The notes under the pieces: model-generated | Seen by the model: only the letters and a program-made list of their open reading frames with translations | What the model was told of the DNA's origin: nothing | Database searches by the model: none | Assembly (NCBI GenBank): GCA_963695505.1 | Contig: CAVOGX010000013.1 | Location: 124,001-188,000 of the forward strand | Length of the DNA stretch: 64,000 bases | Source of the DNA: JACSRF01 sp963695505 | GTDB lineage: Bacteria > Chloroflexota > Anaerolineae > Promineifilales > Promineifilaceae | Reading direction: 5' to 3' | Position numbers and translations under genes: made by a program | Part shown: positions 10,654-20,848 of the stretch, in pieces | Layout: the number at the start of each line of letters is the position of its first letter | Position numbering within the stretch: the first letter of the stretch is position 1

Positions 10654-13281
10654 TTAATTAGCAGAAATCACAATGTTATCAACGTAGAAGTAGTCATCGT
10701 TATCATTGGAATTTACGCCGGAGAAGCGGATTCTAAAGCCGCTCACCAGATAGCTACTGTTCAGCGTCGCGCTAAATTGAGAATACGTGCTGCTAACGTT
10801 ATTATCCTCAACGCGGAACAATAAATTCCAACTGCTGCCACCATTTGAACTGATCTCTACATTCCATTCTTCATTCCCGGCTAGAGGCGTAGTCCCCTTC
10901 CAATAGAAGGAAATCGTGGCCCCTGACCCAGCAAAACTAGACAAATTTGCAGACCGCTCTATCCAGCCATTATCGCGCAGCCGCATATGGTAGCTGCCTC
11001 CGTAAGGGGTACCACCTCCGGTAACGATTGCATCATTGCTGTTGCTCCAATCACCGCCCCAATTATTGCCACCGTTCCAGCCGCCACTTTCGAAGTTGTC
11101 TGTAACGGTTTGGGGCACAATCACTGGATTGGGACACCCGGCAGGCGCATTACTTTCAGCCGGACCAACAGCTGTGCTGCCATTGGACAAACCGGAAGAA
11201 ACATTGGTTCTTACAAGGTAGATGCGGTCAAAAATCATGCCATCTTCACGCATCCATACGTTCAAAGTTCGCAAACCGGTAGCTGAAACATTGATAGGAA
11301 CGTCCCACCTGTTCCACTCATAATTGGTGCCAAATTCTGTCAAGCCCATAGCGCCTGTGGTGTGGGGTGATCCGAAGCCAACGTGTAGAGAATCATCACT
11401 GCCGCTGGGACCATAGCCGCGCACCCAAATGTAATAGTCACCGGTTGTTTGGAAATTGATGTGATAGTCCAATCGTGGCCCATTACTACCGTCCCCTACA
11501 TTTACACCGGAATTAGGCGAAGCTTGCATGGCGTAACTACCAACATAACCGCTTGGACTCGTAACTGGAAGCCAGGAAGAACCGCTTGCACTGCCTGTAC
11601 CAGGATTGTTTACCGCAAAGTAATGTTCCGCTTCAATGACGATAATGCCGCCTGTTTCCTGATATTCACAGGCAACCAGGTTGTTCACGACAAAGTTTGC
11701 GGTCACTGATTTATTACTGTTGACAAGCACTGTCGCTGTATTGCCACTGGTGGATGTGGTGTCACCAGTCCAACTGCTGAACATATAGCCACTGTTGGGA
11801 TTCGCAGTGAGTGTCACATTGCTGCCGTAAGTCCAGCCGCTGGTGTTGTTCGTCACGCAGTTGGGCGCTGGATTCGGGGTAATCATACCGCCGGCCGTGG
11901 GGTTGGGTAAGGCTGTCAGGGTGTGGCAGTTAGCCTGGAAATTCGCGGTGACGCTGGTGTTGTTGAGGATAGTGATAGTGGTCACCGGGTTCGTACCTGA
12001 TGCCCCCCCCGTCCAGTTTGTGAAGGAATAACCTGTGGCCGGGGCAGCAGTGAGCGTCACGTTTTCCCCATAAACGTACCGCCCGGCGGCGCAGCCCGGG
12101 GAGGATGTCGGGCTGTACGTGACGGTACCCCCGGCTGTGGGGCTGGCCGCGGAGGAAAGCGTATAGCATGTGCTTTGGAAATTGGCGGTGACGGATTTGT
12201 TACCGTCAAAGGTGATGGTCACGGGATTAGTGGTGCCGCTGGCGTCGCCGCTCCAACCGGTGAATACGGCTCCTGTCGCGGGAACGGCCGTTAACGTCGC
12301 CGTTTCTCCCCATCCGTAGGTTGACTGATTAGGCGAGATGGTAATAGAGCCGTTTCCGGCCACGCTGGTCGTCAGCGTGTACAGCAGCTCCGTGTAATTG
12401 GCCGTCACGCTGCGGTCGCCATTCATAGTCAGAGACGCGGGGTTGCTGCTGCCCGTTAGTGCGCCGCCCCAACTATCAAATACGTAACCAGCAGCGGGGT
12501 TGGCCTGGAGTGAAACCACTGTTCCATGTGAGTATTGTGTCCCATTGCAGTTGGGACCGGGACTCACAGCGACATTCCCCCACGCGTCATTGGGGCTGTC
12601 GGTGACGGTCAAATCATAGCAGCCCACCTGGAAATACGCTTCTACAGTTTTATCGCTGTCCATCACCAGGATGTAGGGATTGGTGCTGCCGCCAATATCA
12701 CCACCCCAGGTCATGAACAAAGAGCCGGTGTCGGGGATGGCGCTGAGCGAGATAGTCTGTCCGGAGTTATAGCTGGGCTGGTCTGGGCTAACCGTCACAG
12801 AACCGGCCCCAAAGAGCGTCACATTCAAAATGTAGGTCTCTTCCACAAAATTGGCCGACACCGTTTTGTCTGTGTCCAGATAAATAAACCCCGGATTGTC
12901 GGTGCCGGACAGGTCATCCCCCCATCCGGTAAACACCCAACCCGGGTCAGGAACGGCCGTAAGCGTCACCGTATTCCCCGGAAGGGGTGGGTCTGGGCTT
13001 TGCGTCACCGACCCATTGCCAATGATGGTAATGGTCAGCGTGGCTCCGGGGTCCGGCGTGGCCGTCGGCGTGGGGGGAATCCGTGTAAAACCCACCAGAT
13101 TAGGCGGGGCTGTATTGGCCCGATCCACAAAGTCCGAAAACACCGCCCCAATGGCCGGCTGCATTAAATTGATGATGACCACTACCGCCAAACCAACCAG
13201 AGCAATAATGAGAAGGTATTCCACGATACCCTGCCCCGCTTCTCGGGAAGTGGCACTTTGCTTGATTCTGTTCTTGTTCAT
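10654..13281 (-). CDS. Flp-type pilin fused to InlB-like repeats and carbohydrate-binding-like domains
   Basis: The N-terminus carries a type IVb (Flp) prepilin signature: EAG/QGIVEYLLI with cleavage expected after Gly16, Glu at +5 and Tyr at +6, then a hydrophobic helix. Normal Flp pilins are 50-80 residues; this one is 875. Residues about 78-535 hold six divergent InlB B-type repeats, each with a GWSGD-like Trp segment and an NKSVTANF-like end. Next comes a malectin/CBM-like domain starting IVIEAEHYFAV. Last is a jelly-roll domain starting DNFESGGWNGG and ending FYVDNIVIS. The likely role is an adhesin presented on or by a Tad pilus (inference). It is last in the minus-strand pilin cluster and is followed by a terminator. 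No frameshift. Confidence 0.8.
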   Translation of the reverse strand: MNKNRIKQSATSREAGQGIVEYLLIIALVGLAVVVIINLMQPAIGAVFSDFVDRANTAPPNLVGFTRIPPTPTATPDPGATLTITIIGNGSVTQSPDPPLPGNTVTLTAVPDPGWVFTGWGDDLSGTDNPGFIYLDTDKTVSANFVEETYILNVTLFGAGSVTVSPDQPSYNSGQTISLSAIPDTGSLFMTWGGDIGGSTNPYILVMDSDKTVEAYFQVGCYDLTVTDSPNDAWGNVAVSPGPNCNGTQYSHGTVVSLQANPAAGYVFDSWGGALTGSSNPASLTMNGDRSVTANYTELLYTLTTSVAGNGSITISPNQSTYGWGETATLTAVPATGAVFTGWSGDASGTTNPVTITFDGNKSVTANFQSTCYTLSSAASPTAGGTVTYSPTSSPGCAAGRYVYGENVTLTAAPATGYSFTNWTGGASGTNPVTTITILNNTSVTANFQANCHTLTALPNPTAGGMITPNPAPNCVTNNTSGWTYGSNVTLTANPNSGYMFSSWTGDTTSTSGNTATVLVNSNKSVTANFVVNNLVACEYQETGGIIVIEAEHYFAVNNPGTGSASGSSWLPVTSPSGYVGSYAMQASPNSGVNVGDGSNGPRLDYHINFQTTGDYYIWVRGYGPSGSDDSLHVGFGSPHTTGAMGLTEFGTNYEWNRWDVPINVSATGLRTLNVWMREDGMIFDRIYLVRTNVSSGLSNGSTAVGPAESNAPAGCPNPVIVPQTVTDNFESGGWNGGNNWGGDWSNSNDAIVTGGGTPYGGSYHMRLRDNGWIERSANLSSFAGSGATISFYWKGTTPLAGNEEWNVEISSNGGSSWNLLFRVEDNNVSSTYSQFSATLNSSYLVSGFRIRFSGVNSNDNDDYFYVDNIVISAN

Positions 13282-13364
13282 GATGCTACCCTCGTTATCC
13301 AGAGGCGCGAATAAGGCCTGTGTGCGGGAGGGTGAACAATATCCACCCCCCGCAAAAAATAAAA

Positions 13365-15272
13365 TTAACGAATAAGATAAGGCTGCCCCGTCAGGCGCAC
13401 CTGCCAGCCGTAGGTGTCGTGGGTGCCGCCGTCGTAGCTGGCCATCAGCCGCCCACCGTAGTAAGGCGTGCAGTTGTCCGGGTCAGGGTTTGAATAATCG
13501 CAGTCGTCCAAATTGCCGGGAACGGGTATCTGGTAGGCTGGGTTCACAAATGAGTTGTTGCAGTTACCAATGGCACAGCGCCCGCCTAAACCGATCATCA
13601 TCCGGGTTGCCCCCATCAGAAAATGTGTAATGCCAATCATCAAAAGCAATTGAATCAAAGTAGAAAAATGGATTGGGCCTTGGGCGCCGGAGTCTGAGTC
13701 AAACAGGCTTACGAAAATCAACTGCCCTGCGTCATTCTGCCGGAACGTAGATCAAGGGGATTTCCACGCGGTTATTAAAATTCGAGTTGAGCGGCAAACG
13801 GCCCATGCCATAAACCGTCACTCCCTTTGACGAATGGGAGCCGCGGCTGTTCAGAATATACAGATTGCGCAAGTTGGCGTCGCTGGGTACGTTGTTGACG
13901 TAAGTGTTGGGACCGGCCCACACCTCGAACCCATTTTCTGATGCGCCGTCGATGGCCGTGACGTCCAGGTAAATGAAGCGGTTACCCGTAGCCGGGTCCA
14001 CCATAATGTCACCCAAATCTTGCGAAATGGAGATTTCAAACCCGGTACCCGGCCCGGCCGGCGTAGCCGCCAGGGCAGGTGGCAGAAAAATCACCGCCGT
14101 TGGGGCTGCCGCAGTCCGTAGGCACCGGCGCCGGCTGGCCGGTATTGAGCGGCGCCCCCGGTGACACCCACTGCATGTCTGTCAGATGATTCCCATTGTC
14201 CCGCACATTATCGCCTACCTGCCCGGTGTAGGTGGCCAGCGTAATGCGCGCCACCGTGCCGTCTGCATTCTGCGCCCAGTAAAACAATTCATAGGTCGTC
14301 CGCGTGTTAAAGCTAGGCACGTATAGGGGTTGGATTTCCAGTCGGCGCACCGCAGCCGCTGTTATTGGCGCCGGGCTTGCGGTTTTCGTCAATGCGCACA
14401 AACCAAAACGGGTTAATAAAGTCAATCGGAATACCCAGGCTATCCTCACCGGTATCAATCAGGCACGGCTGGTATTGACGATCGGTACAGGATAGGCGTT
14501 CAAAAAGCGGCTCCCCCTGGTCAATAGCTAATTGGGTATGCTGCACAACGTGATTTTGCGTAGCCTGGTTGATGGAATCGGGATCAAACAGCTCTACCCG
14601 CACAATGTCGTGCTGGTCATCATAATTTGGCGGTATAAGAATGCGATAATTATAGCTGTATAACCCCGTCGCCCAGGGGCTGGCGCTGGGAGAGTAAGGG
14701 TCGCCCATACTCGTGCAGGAATTAAGCCCAAAAACAGCCTGATTAGAGGTGCTCAGAATACCATCCTCGATACGGCGGCTGGCGTAAATGTCGGCCATAG
14801 GAAAAATGCCGGCCACCGCGTCGCGGGTTAAGGTAACCGTTCTTTGGCCAACCAGACGCAGGAAAAACAGGTCTACCGGCCAGGTGGCGGTCAGCTCATA
14901 CTGGATTTCGCCCAGCGCATTGACGCCCAGGCTTCTACCCATGCCTAAAACGTCATTTGCGGGATTATAGTTCGCCGGTACGTCCACGGTAATATCAAAG
15001 CCGTTGGTGTTAAAAAATTGGGTCGCTTTCAGGTTGGCCGGTGTTGAATCATCCGTATCTTGTACAAGTTCCGACACCGCCGCCAGGGCGGCCGAGTCCA
15101 CGGCCGCTTGCAGTTGGGTCTGGCGGGCAAAAATAAACCCCACGTCCACAGCGATGCCCACGAAGGCTAGCAGCCCCACCAGGGCCAGGGCAATGATCAC
15201 AATACTTTGCCCAGCTTGCCTCTCTTGCTTGTCAGGTTGTCGCCAACTTAATTTTTTCATGATGTGTTTCAT
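13365..15272 (-). CDS. TadG-like pseudopilin with large exodomain (several frameshifts)
   Basis: From ATG at 15272 (AGAGG upstream), the N-terminus reads GQSIVIIALALVGLLAFVGI, then DVGFIFARQTQLQAAVDSA. This is the Tad/TadG N-terminal membrane module. A long extracellular part rich in Asn/Asp, Tyr and Cys follows. The frame changes near 14370, 14080 and 13735, with a likely compensating pair near 13590-13670, where FDSIAFDDWHYTFSDGG reads sensibly in a third frame. The expected length is about 635 residues. The exodomain family was not recognised. It stands between the TadE-like gene and the Flp fusion in the same orientation. Confidence 0.7.
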
Positions 15273-15365
15273 AAGTCATCCTCTCACTGTCTCTGACTCG
15301 CAGAATTGGATTTTCCCGGAAGCTATTGTCAGCTTCCAGGAAAATCAAGCCCTTGGGGATGTTTA

Positions 15366-16643
15366 CTAAGGCAGGTTTGCTTCCTGGCCGCAAGAGGTGT
15401 CCCAGCGGACAAACTCGGCCAAAATCCAGCCGTGCTGCAGGCTGTAACCCTTTAGTTCAAATACTGCAAAACCGTATATCTTGTATGCACCGTTGCTGCC
15501 CGAACCGCGGGATTCATCCCAAACAATTAGCCGAAGATTGCGAGTCCGGCTTATATGCTGATTCAATATGTTGCGCAGGCTGCTTGAGTTACTGACTCCT
15601 GTATTAGCCAAGACCCAATCATTTATATTCAGGTTCAGGTCTGAAGTATCATCCGGGTTAACATATCCTCTTACAAGGTGGGGGTACAGGGGAGTAGGAC
15701 AATTTGACCCGCAGTTCCCTGCATCGGTGTAATCTTTACTATCTCCTGGCCACCCTAAGCTATCCGCAGTTGTACCGGTATTTCCGCTTAATCCCGTGTT
15801 CCAACGCAGCCAGCCAAAGTTACCTGAACCAAAGCCTTCAAAGATATAGAAAACGTCGCCTTCGCGCGCCTGCACCAGCGGGATATCTGGCCGGTGATAG
15901 ATGAAATCATCATATTCTGGCGGATTGGCCGGGCCGGTAAAGTCACTCTCGTCAGGATAAGGATTTGAGCCCTGCCCGGGTGGGGTCACGGAGCGGGCCA
16001 GGTAACTGACTGTGATAGGAAAGGCGTCACAGCCATTGGTGACGACCGTGGTTTCTCCCGTTTGCCGCATATAGCTGAACCCGCGAATGGTATACAGGTC
16101 GGTGAGGTAGGGAATGGCGTCAAGACCCAGGATAGACTCGATGTCATGCAAAGCAAATAAGCCTACAAACTCAATGCCGCCCACCATATCCTCATAATCG
16201 TTGGAGCTAGGCGAGCTGGGCAGCACCGCCTGTAATTCATCCAGAACCTGGGTTTTAATGGCATCTTCATCAATGATGCTAAAGCGCACCGTGTTCGAAA
16301 TGCCGTAGGCGTGATTGAATTCCCAGGTGGCATCGACAATGGCGGTACCGGCTTCATTTACCTCGCCACGAACAACCCACAAATCCCACTCGTCTTCGGC
16401 CATACCCAGGGTTTGGGTAATGGAGTTGAGGGCGACGATGACCATGCCTTCGTCCTGCCCGCCGTTGGCGCCAAAACGAGACGCCACGCGGGCGGCCTGG
16501 CTGACGCGGTTTTGGGTAATCACTAACTGGCTAACTTCAATGAGTCCGGCCAGTATGACCAGAAAAATGGGGAGGAAGAGGGCTACTTCTACTAAACTTT
16601 GACCCTTCTCCCGGCGACGGTTGTTGACTGTTTTGTTAATCAT
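15366..16643 (-). CDS. TadE-like pseudopilin with unrecognised exodomain
   Basis: The ATG at 16643 was chosen because GGAGG lies 7 bases upstream, in preference to the more distal ATG at 16700. The N-terminus has the TadE module: EKGQSLVEVALFLPIFLVIL (prepilin-type cleavage expected after Gly, Glu at +5), followed by VTQNRVSQAARVASRFGA-like sequence. The remaining ~350 residues form an exodomain with acidic, Gly/Asn-rich segments and paired Cys (GNCGSNC). Such proteins are thought to be minor pilins of Tad systems. Total 425 residues, intact. Confidence 0.75.
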   Translation of the reverse strand: MINKTVNNRRREKGQSLVEVALFLPIFLVILAGLIEVSQLVITQNRVSQAARVASRFGANGGQDEGMVIVALNSITQTLGMAEDEWDLWVVRGEVNEAGTAIVDATWEFNHAYGISNTVRFSIIDEDAIKTQVLDELQAVLPSSPSSNDYEDMVGGIEFVGLFALHDIESILGLDAIPYLTDLYTIRGFSYMRQTGETTVVTNGCDAFPITVSYLARSVTPPGQGSNPYPDESDFTGPANPPEYDDFIYHRPDIPLVQAREGDVFYIFEGFGSGNFGWLRWNTGLSGNTGTTADSLGWPGDSKDYTDAGNCGSNCPTPLYPHLVRGYVNPDDTSDLNLNINDWVLANTGVSNSSSLRNILNQHISRTRNLRLIVWDESRGSGSNGAYKIYGFAVFELKGYSLQHGWILAEFVRWDTSCGQEANLP

Positions 16644-16720
16644 GATGGTACCTCCGTGTAAAACACTCCCATTTGTGAGTAAGTTTTTCGCAATACTCAA
16701 CTTTGAATATCCTTTGATTA

Positions 16721-17374
16721 TTAAGGCGTTGCTTCCACTTCCAGGACGTCTCCTGTGGTGGCGTTGATAAACATGGTGAAGGAACGGCCGCTACCGTTGG
16801 CAAACAGGGATAAAAACCATTCCATCTGCCCGCTGGCGGCTGACAGCTTCATAATCATGGTGCTGATTCCTTCGTCCTGTAAAAATTGCGCACCGCCCTC
16901 ATTTAAGAACAGGCCCAGCGCTTCCTGGCTGTCCATGTTCCAACTACCCACGTCGGCGGGGGGGGCGTCGAGGGCATAGGCGCTCTCGGAGATGCGGGTT
17001 GCCTCGTCGCCGCGCACGGTTACCAGGGCCACGGCATTGCTGCCGGCGGAGTAAAAAGTGTAGGCCCAGTTTGCTTCGCCGATGCGCAATGTTTCTTCGG
17101 TAACCCCTTGCGGCCAGGTGGCGGTGGCTTCGAGCAAAACGGCGTCGCTGTGCCAATCCTGGATGCCCCGTTGGGCAGTGGCCAGGGCTATTTTCGCGGT
17201 CTTTTCTTCGTAAACAGATGTCGGGGCGGGGCGCAGGTCAGAAACGGCCGTTGGCGGCAGCCCTTCTGGTAATTCCGGCGCGCTCGGACGCAGCCACAAC
17301 AGCGCCGAAATGCCAATAACGGCTACCAGCAGCACGACTAACAAAATACCTAAAATCCACTCCAATCGACTCAT
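16721..17374 (-). CDS. Membrane-anchored protein of unknown function, PepSY-like end
   Basis: The 217-residue product has one N-terminal membrane helix (about 7-28) and an extracytoplasmic domain. Its end, MFINATTGDVLEVEATP, resembles the last strand of PepSY-type domains, but the match is too short for a firm call. It lies in the pilin cluster between the BNR protein (13 bp upstream) and the TadE-like gene, so it may assist assembly or act as an inhibitor-like partner. Not otherwise recognised. Confidence 0.55.
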   Translation of the reverse strand: MSRLEWILGILLVVLLVAVIGISALLWLRPSAPELPEGLPPTAVSDLRPAPTSVYEEKTAKIALATAQRGIQDWHSDAVLLEATATWPQGVTEETLRIGEANWAYTFYSAGSNAVALVTVRGDEATRISESAYALDAPPADVGSWNMDSQEALGLFLNEGGAQFLQDEGISTMIMKLSAASGQMEWFLSLFANGSGRSFTMFINATTGDVLEVEATP

Positions 17375-17387
17375 AATTTTTCTTCTA

Positions 17388-18761
17388 CTAATTCTTTAAA
17401 ATGGCCGGCAAGTACAGGTTGGGCAGCGGAACCTCCCCGCGCATGAAATAGATTTCTGGGTAACCCACCACCGACCCATTCTCAATAGTTGCTTGTTGAT
17501 AGGCCAGATAAACCCACCCATCTGGATGGCTGTTTACGGCGGGGAACAAGGCGTGGGAAATGCCAGGCTGCGTAATAATTTCTTCCGCGCCGGATGCTTT
17601 CCAACCAGCGCAACCGTTGACGCCTTTGACGCTTTCAAACCTCACGCTGCCCACTTCGAAACCATGAAAATAGAGGTAGTCACAGCCATACACGTTAGTC
17701 ATCGTGGAAAAAACGTAGAAAGGATAATTCTCATTCACGTTCAGAAATGGCGGGCCAGAAACGTCCCGGGGTGCGCGCCAGCCAGAACTGGAGGTGCAAT
17801 TTTGCGAGCAGGTGACATAGTCAATTTGCTGCACGTCGTCAGTCAAGCCGGGAATCGTCCCCGCCGGCACCACGTGGGCATATGCTACGGCAAGACCTCT
17901 CCCAGTAATGGTCAATTCAGGTAAGCGGTCTTCACTATCATCGGGGGTGACTTGTACAGGTGTTGACCAGACCATAGTTGTGCCGTTGTAAACGCCTTGT
18001 GCATAAAAAATAGCGCTTAAGTTGCCCTGGGCGGCTTCCCAAACCACATGCAGTAAATTCGAGTCGTTAGGGTCTACTAAAACAGAAGGGAAATTTTCCC
18101 GCGCCGCAGAATTGGCAATAATCGCGGGTGTACTCCAGTTGTCGCCGCCATTTAATGAACGTGAGTGGTACAAGTCAGGAGGATTACCACCATCCCCTTC
18201 ACTCCACACCACGTCCAAAATATTGCCGCTGGGCGAGACAATGGCCGGTTCCGAAGCACCCGGCGCAGTGGCAACAGGGGAAATAGTTGTGGGCAAAACC
18301 GAGGTACCTACTGGCCAATCGTTCTGGTGGGCGTAAAATAGCGAAAAGTTCTCAATCCACACGGCGTGGGCATCTCCAGTATGATCGAAAGCCGCACTCA
18401 CCTGCAACGACTGGGTGTTATTGCTGATATAGATCGGCTGGGGAATGGCGCTGGTAAACGGTGTCCAGGTATCGCCTCTGTCCAGGGAAAGCAGATAATA
18501 AGGGTTATCGTCAAATACTTCATTTGAATTGTTGGCCCGGCCGATAAAAACCACCAGCAGCTTGTCTCCCACTGGATCTGCGGCAATGTAGGGTCTTACA
18601 CCCTGCAAATCTAGCGAGAGCAGTTCTGGCGTTGACCAATCGGGCGCGTTGGAAGGCTCGGCAGCGGGTTCGGCCGTTGCCGGGCGGTAAACCAGGGCCA
18701 TTAACGCGATAGTGGCCAATGCCAGGAAAAGGATCGGGCGCAGAAATTGTTTTCTAGTCAT
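17388..18761 (-). CDS. Secreted BNR/sialidase-like propeller protein
   Basis: The protein has a leader (RPILFLALATIALMALV then ATAEPAAEPS) and repeated Asp-box-like segments such as SLDRGDTWTPF and SLNGGDNWSTP, typical of BNR/sialidase-type beta-propellers. I see no clear set of sialidase catalytic residues, so an enzyme is not claimed. The C-terminus is LPNLYLPAILKN, one of the recurring YLP tails. I start it at ATG 18761, whose A is the last base of the upstream TAA (TAATG). That implies translational coupling with the TadE-fusion gene. An alternative ATG lies 9 bases earlier. Confidence 0.75.
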   Translation of the reverse strand: MTRKQFLRPILFLALATIALMALVYRPATAEPAAEPSNAPDWSTPELLSLDLQGVRPYIAADPVGDKLLVVFIGRANNSNEVFDDNPYYLLSLDRGDTWTPFTSAIPQPIYISNNTQSLQVSAAFDHTGDAHAVWIENFSLFYAHQNDWPVGTSVLPTTISPVATAPGASEPAIVSPSGNILDVVWSEGDGGNPPDLYHSRSLNGGDNWSTPAIIANSAARENFPSVLVDPNDSNLLHVVWEAAQGNLSAIFYAQGVYNGTTMVWSTPVQVTPDDSEDRLPELTITGRGLAVAYAHVVPAGTIPGLTDDVQQIDYVTCSQNCTSSSGWRAPRDVSGPPFLNVNENYPFYVFSTMTNVYGCDYLYFHGFEVGSVRFESVKGVNGCAGWKASGAEEIITQPGISHALFPAVNSHPDGWVYLAYQQATIENGSVVGYPEIYFMRGEVPLPNLYLPAILKN

Positions 18762-20848
18762 TATGAACATGGTCCTGGTAAGAGGTAGATATCAGCCGCA
18801 GATGTGGGGGCAATCAACCCTATACGAATGCCAAAATAAGTTCCGTTATCAATGCTGACGCATGCTTTAACCGTATAAGCTCCGGGAGGAACATTGGGGA
18901 AAATGAAATACCCATCTCTCTCGGCAACGGTGCTGCCCACTGTCGTTCCCGTGCCATCATCGATCAAGGTGACCACAGCCCGGGGCTGAGGCAGCCAGGT
19001 GGTAATTCGGTTCTGGACGACTCCGCTTACAGACTCATCGCCAATGGGCGCAACGGCCGTTGCCGTTGGTGTAGCTGCCGGCGTCACGTTGCCCACAGTC
19101 AGAGGCTCAGACACATTGTTCGTCTCATCATCCTCGATGGCCTGCTCTAGAGAATCGACCATCGCATAAACCAGGTGCGGATCAGGCTGGTTCTCAAAGC
19201 CGAGGGGGGCTGTAATGGTGATGACCCGGCTGGCGCCACCGGCCAATGAGCTCACGCCCATGTAGCCGACGCTGTTGGTAATGTTGATGGTTGGCGTTAC
19301 GGGTGGTGAGGGGTCAAAGTAGACGTCGACGAAGAATTGGCTGCTCACGTCAATGTCACCCGTATTGCTGATGACGACTCGTACACTGATGGGCCTGTAA
19401 GCGACTAACGGCCGTGTACTGATAAGTTCTGGTTGTCCGACCACAATCAGGTCGGCCGGCTCAGGTGTGGGCGTAATGGTTGCTGCAGGTGTAGGCACGT
19501 CCCGATCATCACAAGGCACGCGGAACTGTGCGGTAGCTGTCCACGTATTTGTCTGCGCCCGCACAGTATAAATTGTAGGGTTATCCCGCGTGCCCACGAT
19601 TAAATTGTTCTTCGTCCAGGTCTGGCTAAAGGTACCGCCATGGCCAGCAGGAATCACCGACTGCGGCGCCCCCTCCCAGAAAAGACCGATGGTTTGATTG
19701 TTCGGCCAATTAAAACCAATGACATTAAACTGTGCATTCGAACTAATCGAACAGCTCTGAATCAGGACAATATACGGATTGCTTGGCGTGGCGGTTGGCG
19801 TAACGGTAGGAGTAGGTGTCGTCGTCGAGGTTGGCAGCACAACCGGTGTAGAAGTGGCCGTAGGAGTCGGGGTCCCTTGCAAAACAATGGCATTCGCCGG
19901 CTGGCCCGCGCTGGGTACGGCCAGGATCACGTGACCGGCAGTCAGCACCGGATTAAGCGGGACTGTATTGAAATCTGCAAACCCTTCACAAATATGATTA
20001 TTGACGTCCAGGAAAGTATCCTGCCCCAATGTTTGGCCCGTCGTCAGGTCAATGACGGTCACCGTTTCACCCACTTCACCGGACACCCAAAGATAATTTT
20101 GCCCGGCTACCGGAGGAGCCTCAATGTACGCGCCGCAGCGGACAGGAGTCGGTGTATTTGTGATGGTCGGGACAGGTGTGTCGGTTGAAGTTGGTCCTGG
20201 TGTAGGGGTAGAAGTGGCAGAGGGCGAAGGAGTCGGGGTAGGAGAAGCCCCAACCGTTGGGATGGTGTCCAATTCCGGGGGCAAGCCCAACCCCTGGGTG
20301 GGATTACCCAAGGAGCCAAAGGACTCGTTGTTCATGGTTACCTGGCCAAAAACAGGTATCACGCTGATGATAGGGCGGAAAAATGGGGTGATTATGGGCA
20401 CATTATAAACAGCCCGGACGACTACTGGCTGTCCCGGCATGCCTGCATAATCTTCCAGCAGTTGCGATCCGTTGTTGTCAATAAACCCGCCATACACTTC
20501 GATGTAGTATGAATTTTCATCGGGGGGATTGCTAAAGGGGTCGCTATTTGGATCTTCATCTAACGGCAAACCAGACAGCCCCTCATGGGCAGCGGCAATG
20601 ACCGAGGCAACGCGCAAATCATCACAACGACTGGCAAATTTTGCCAGGCCCGTTGTGGGGCAAATTGTCTCATTTTGCCCGGTAATTGCATAGCGTGCGC
20701 CGGCCCTGGCTGCGTTTTGTACTGTGACCCAGCCTTGCAATATGCGGGCGCTCTCGACAATGAGGAACATGAGCATAAGCAACACGGTGAGAATGAGAGC
20801 AAACTCAACAAGTGCTTGTCCATGGGATTTGTTGTTTCGCTGTAACAT
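18761..20848 (-). CDS. TadE-type pseudopilin fused to Pro/Thr linkers, CARDB and SdrD-B-like domains
   Basis: The 695-residue product begins with a TadE module: SHGQALVEFALILTVLLMLM, then VTVQNAARAGARYAIT. A Pro/Thr-rich linker (about residues 200-235) leads to an Ig-like domain. A second linker follows, then a domain with GFNWPNNQTIGLFWEGAPQS and VIPAGHGGTFSQTW. A CARDB-like domain (VAYRPISVRVVISNTGDIDV) and a carboxypeptidase-regulatory/SdrD-B-like domain (DGYFIFPNVPPGAYTVKAC) complete it, ending DIYLLPGPCS. This is a pilus-linked or membrane-linked surface protein, first gene of the minus-strand pilin cluster. The second half is paralogous to 26205-27949. AAAGGG upstream of the ATG may serve as the ribosome site. 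Confidence 0.8.
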   Translation of the reverse strand: MLQRNNKSHGQALVEFALILTVLLMLMFLIVESARILQGWVTVQNAARAGARYAITGQNETICPTTGLAKFASRCDDLRVASVIAAAHEGLSGLPLDEDPNSDPFSNPPDENSYYIEVYGGFIDNNGSQLLEDYAGMPGQPVVVRAVYNVPIITPFFRPIISVIPVFGQVTMNNESFGSLGNPTQGLGLPPELDTIPTVGASPTPTPSPSATSTPTPGPTSTDTPVPTITNTPTPVRCGAYIEAPPVAGQNYLWVSGEVGETVTVIDLTTGQTLGQDTFLDVNNHICEGFADFNTVPLNPVLTAGHVILAVPSAGQPANAIVLQGTPTPTATSTPVVLPTSTTTPTPTVTPTATPSNPYIVLIQSCSISSNAQFNVIGFNWPNNQTIGLFWEGAPQSVIPAGHGGTFSQTWTKNNLIVGTRDNPTIYTVRAQTNTWTATAQFRVPCDDRDVPTPAATITPTPEPADLIVVGQPELISTRPLVAYRPISVRVVISNTGDIDVSSQFFVDVYFDPSPPVTPTINITNSVGYMGVSSLAGGASRVITITAPLGFENQPDPHLVYAMVDSLEQAIEDDETNNVSEPLTVGNVTPAATPTATAVAPIGDESVSGVVQNRITTWLPQPRAVVTLIDDGTGTTVGSTVAERDGYFIFPNVPPGAYTVKACVSIDNGTYFGIRIGLIAPTSAADIYLLPGPCS

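Noticed and set aside
17388..18761. True sialidase
   Set aside because: Asp-box-like segments are present, but the arginine triad and catalytic Tyr/Glu of sialidases could not be located.
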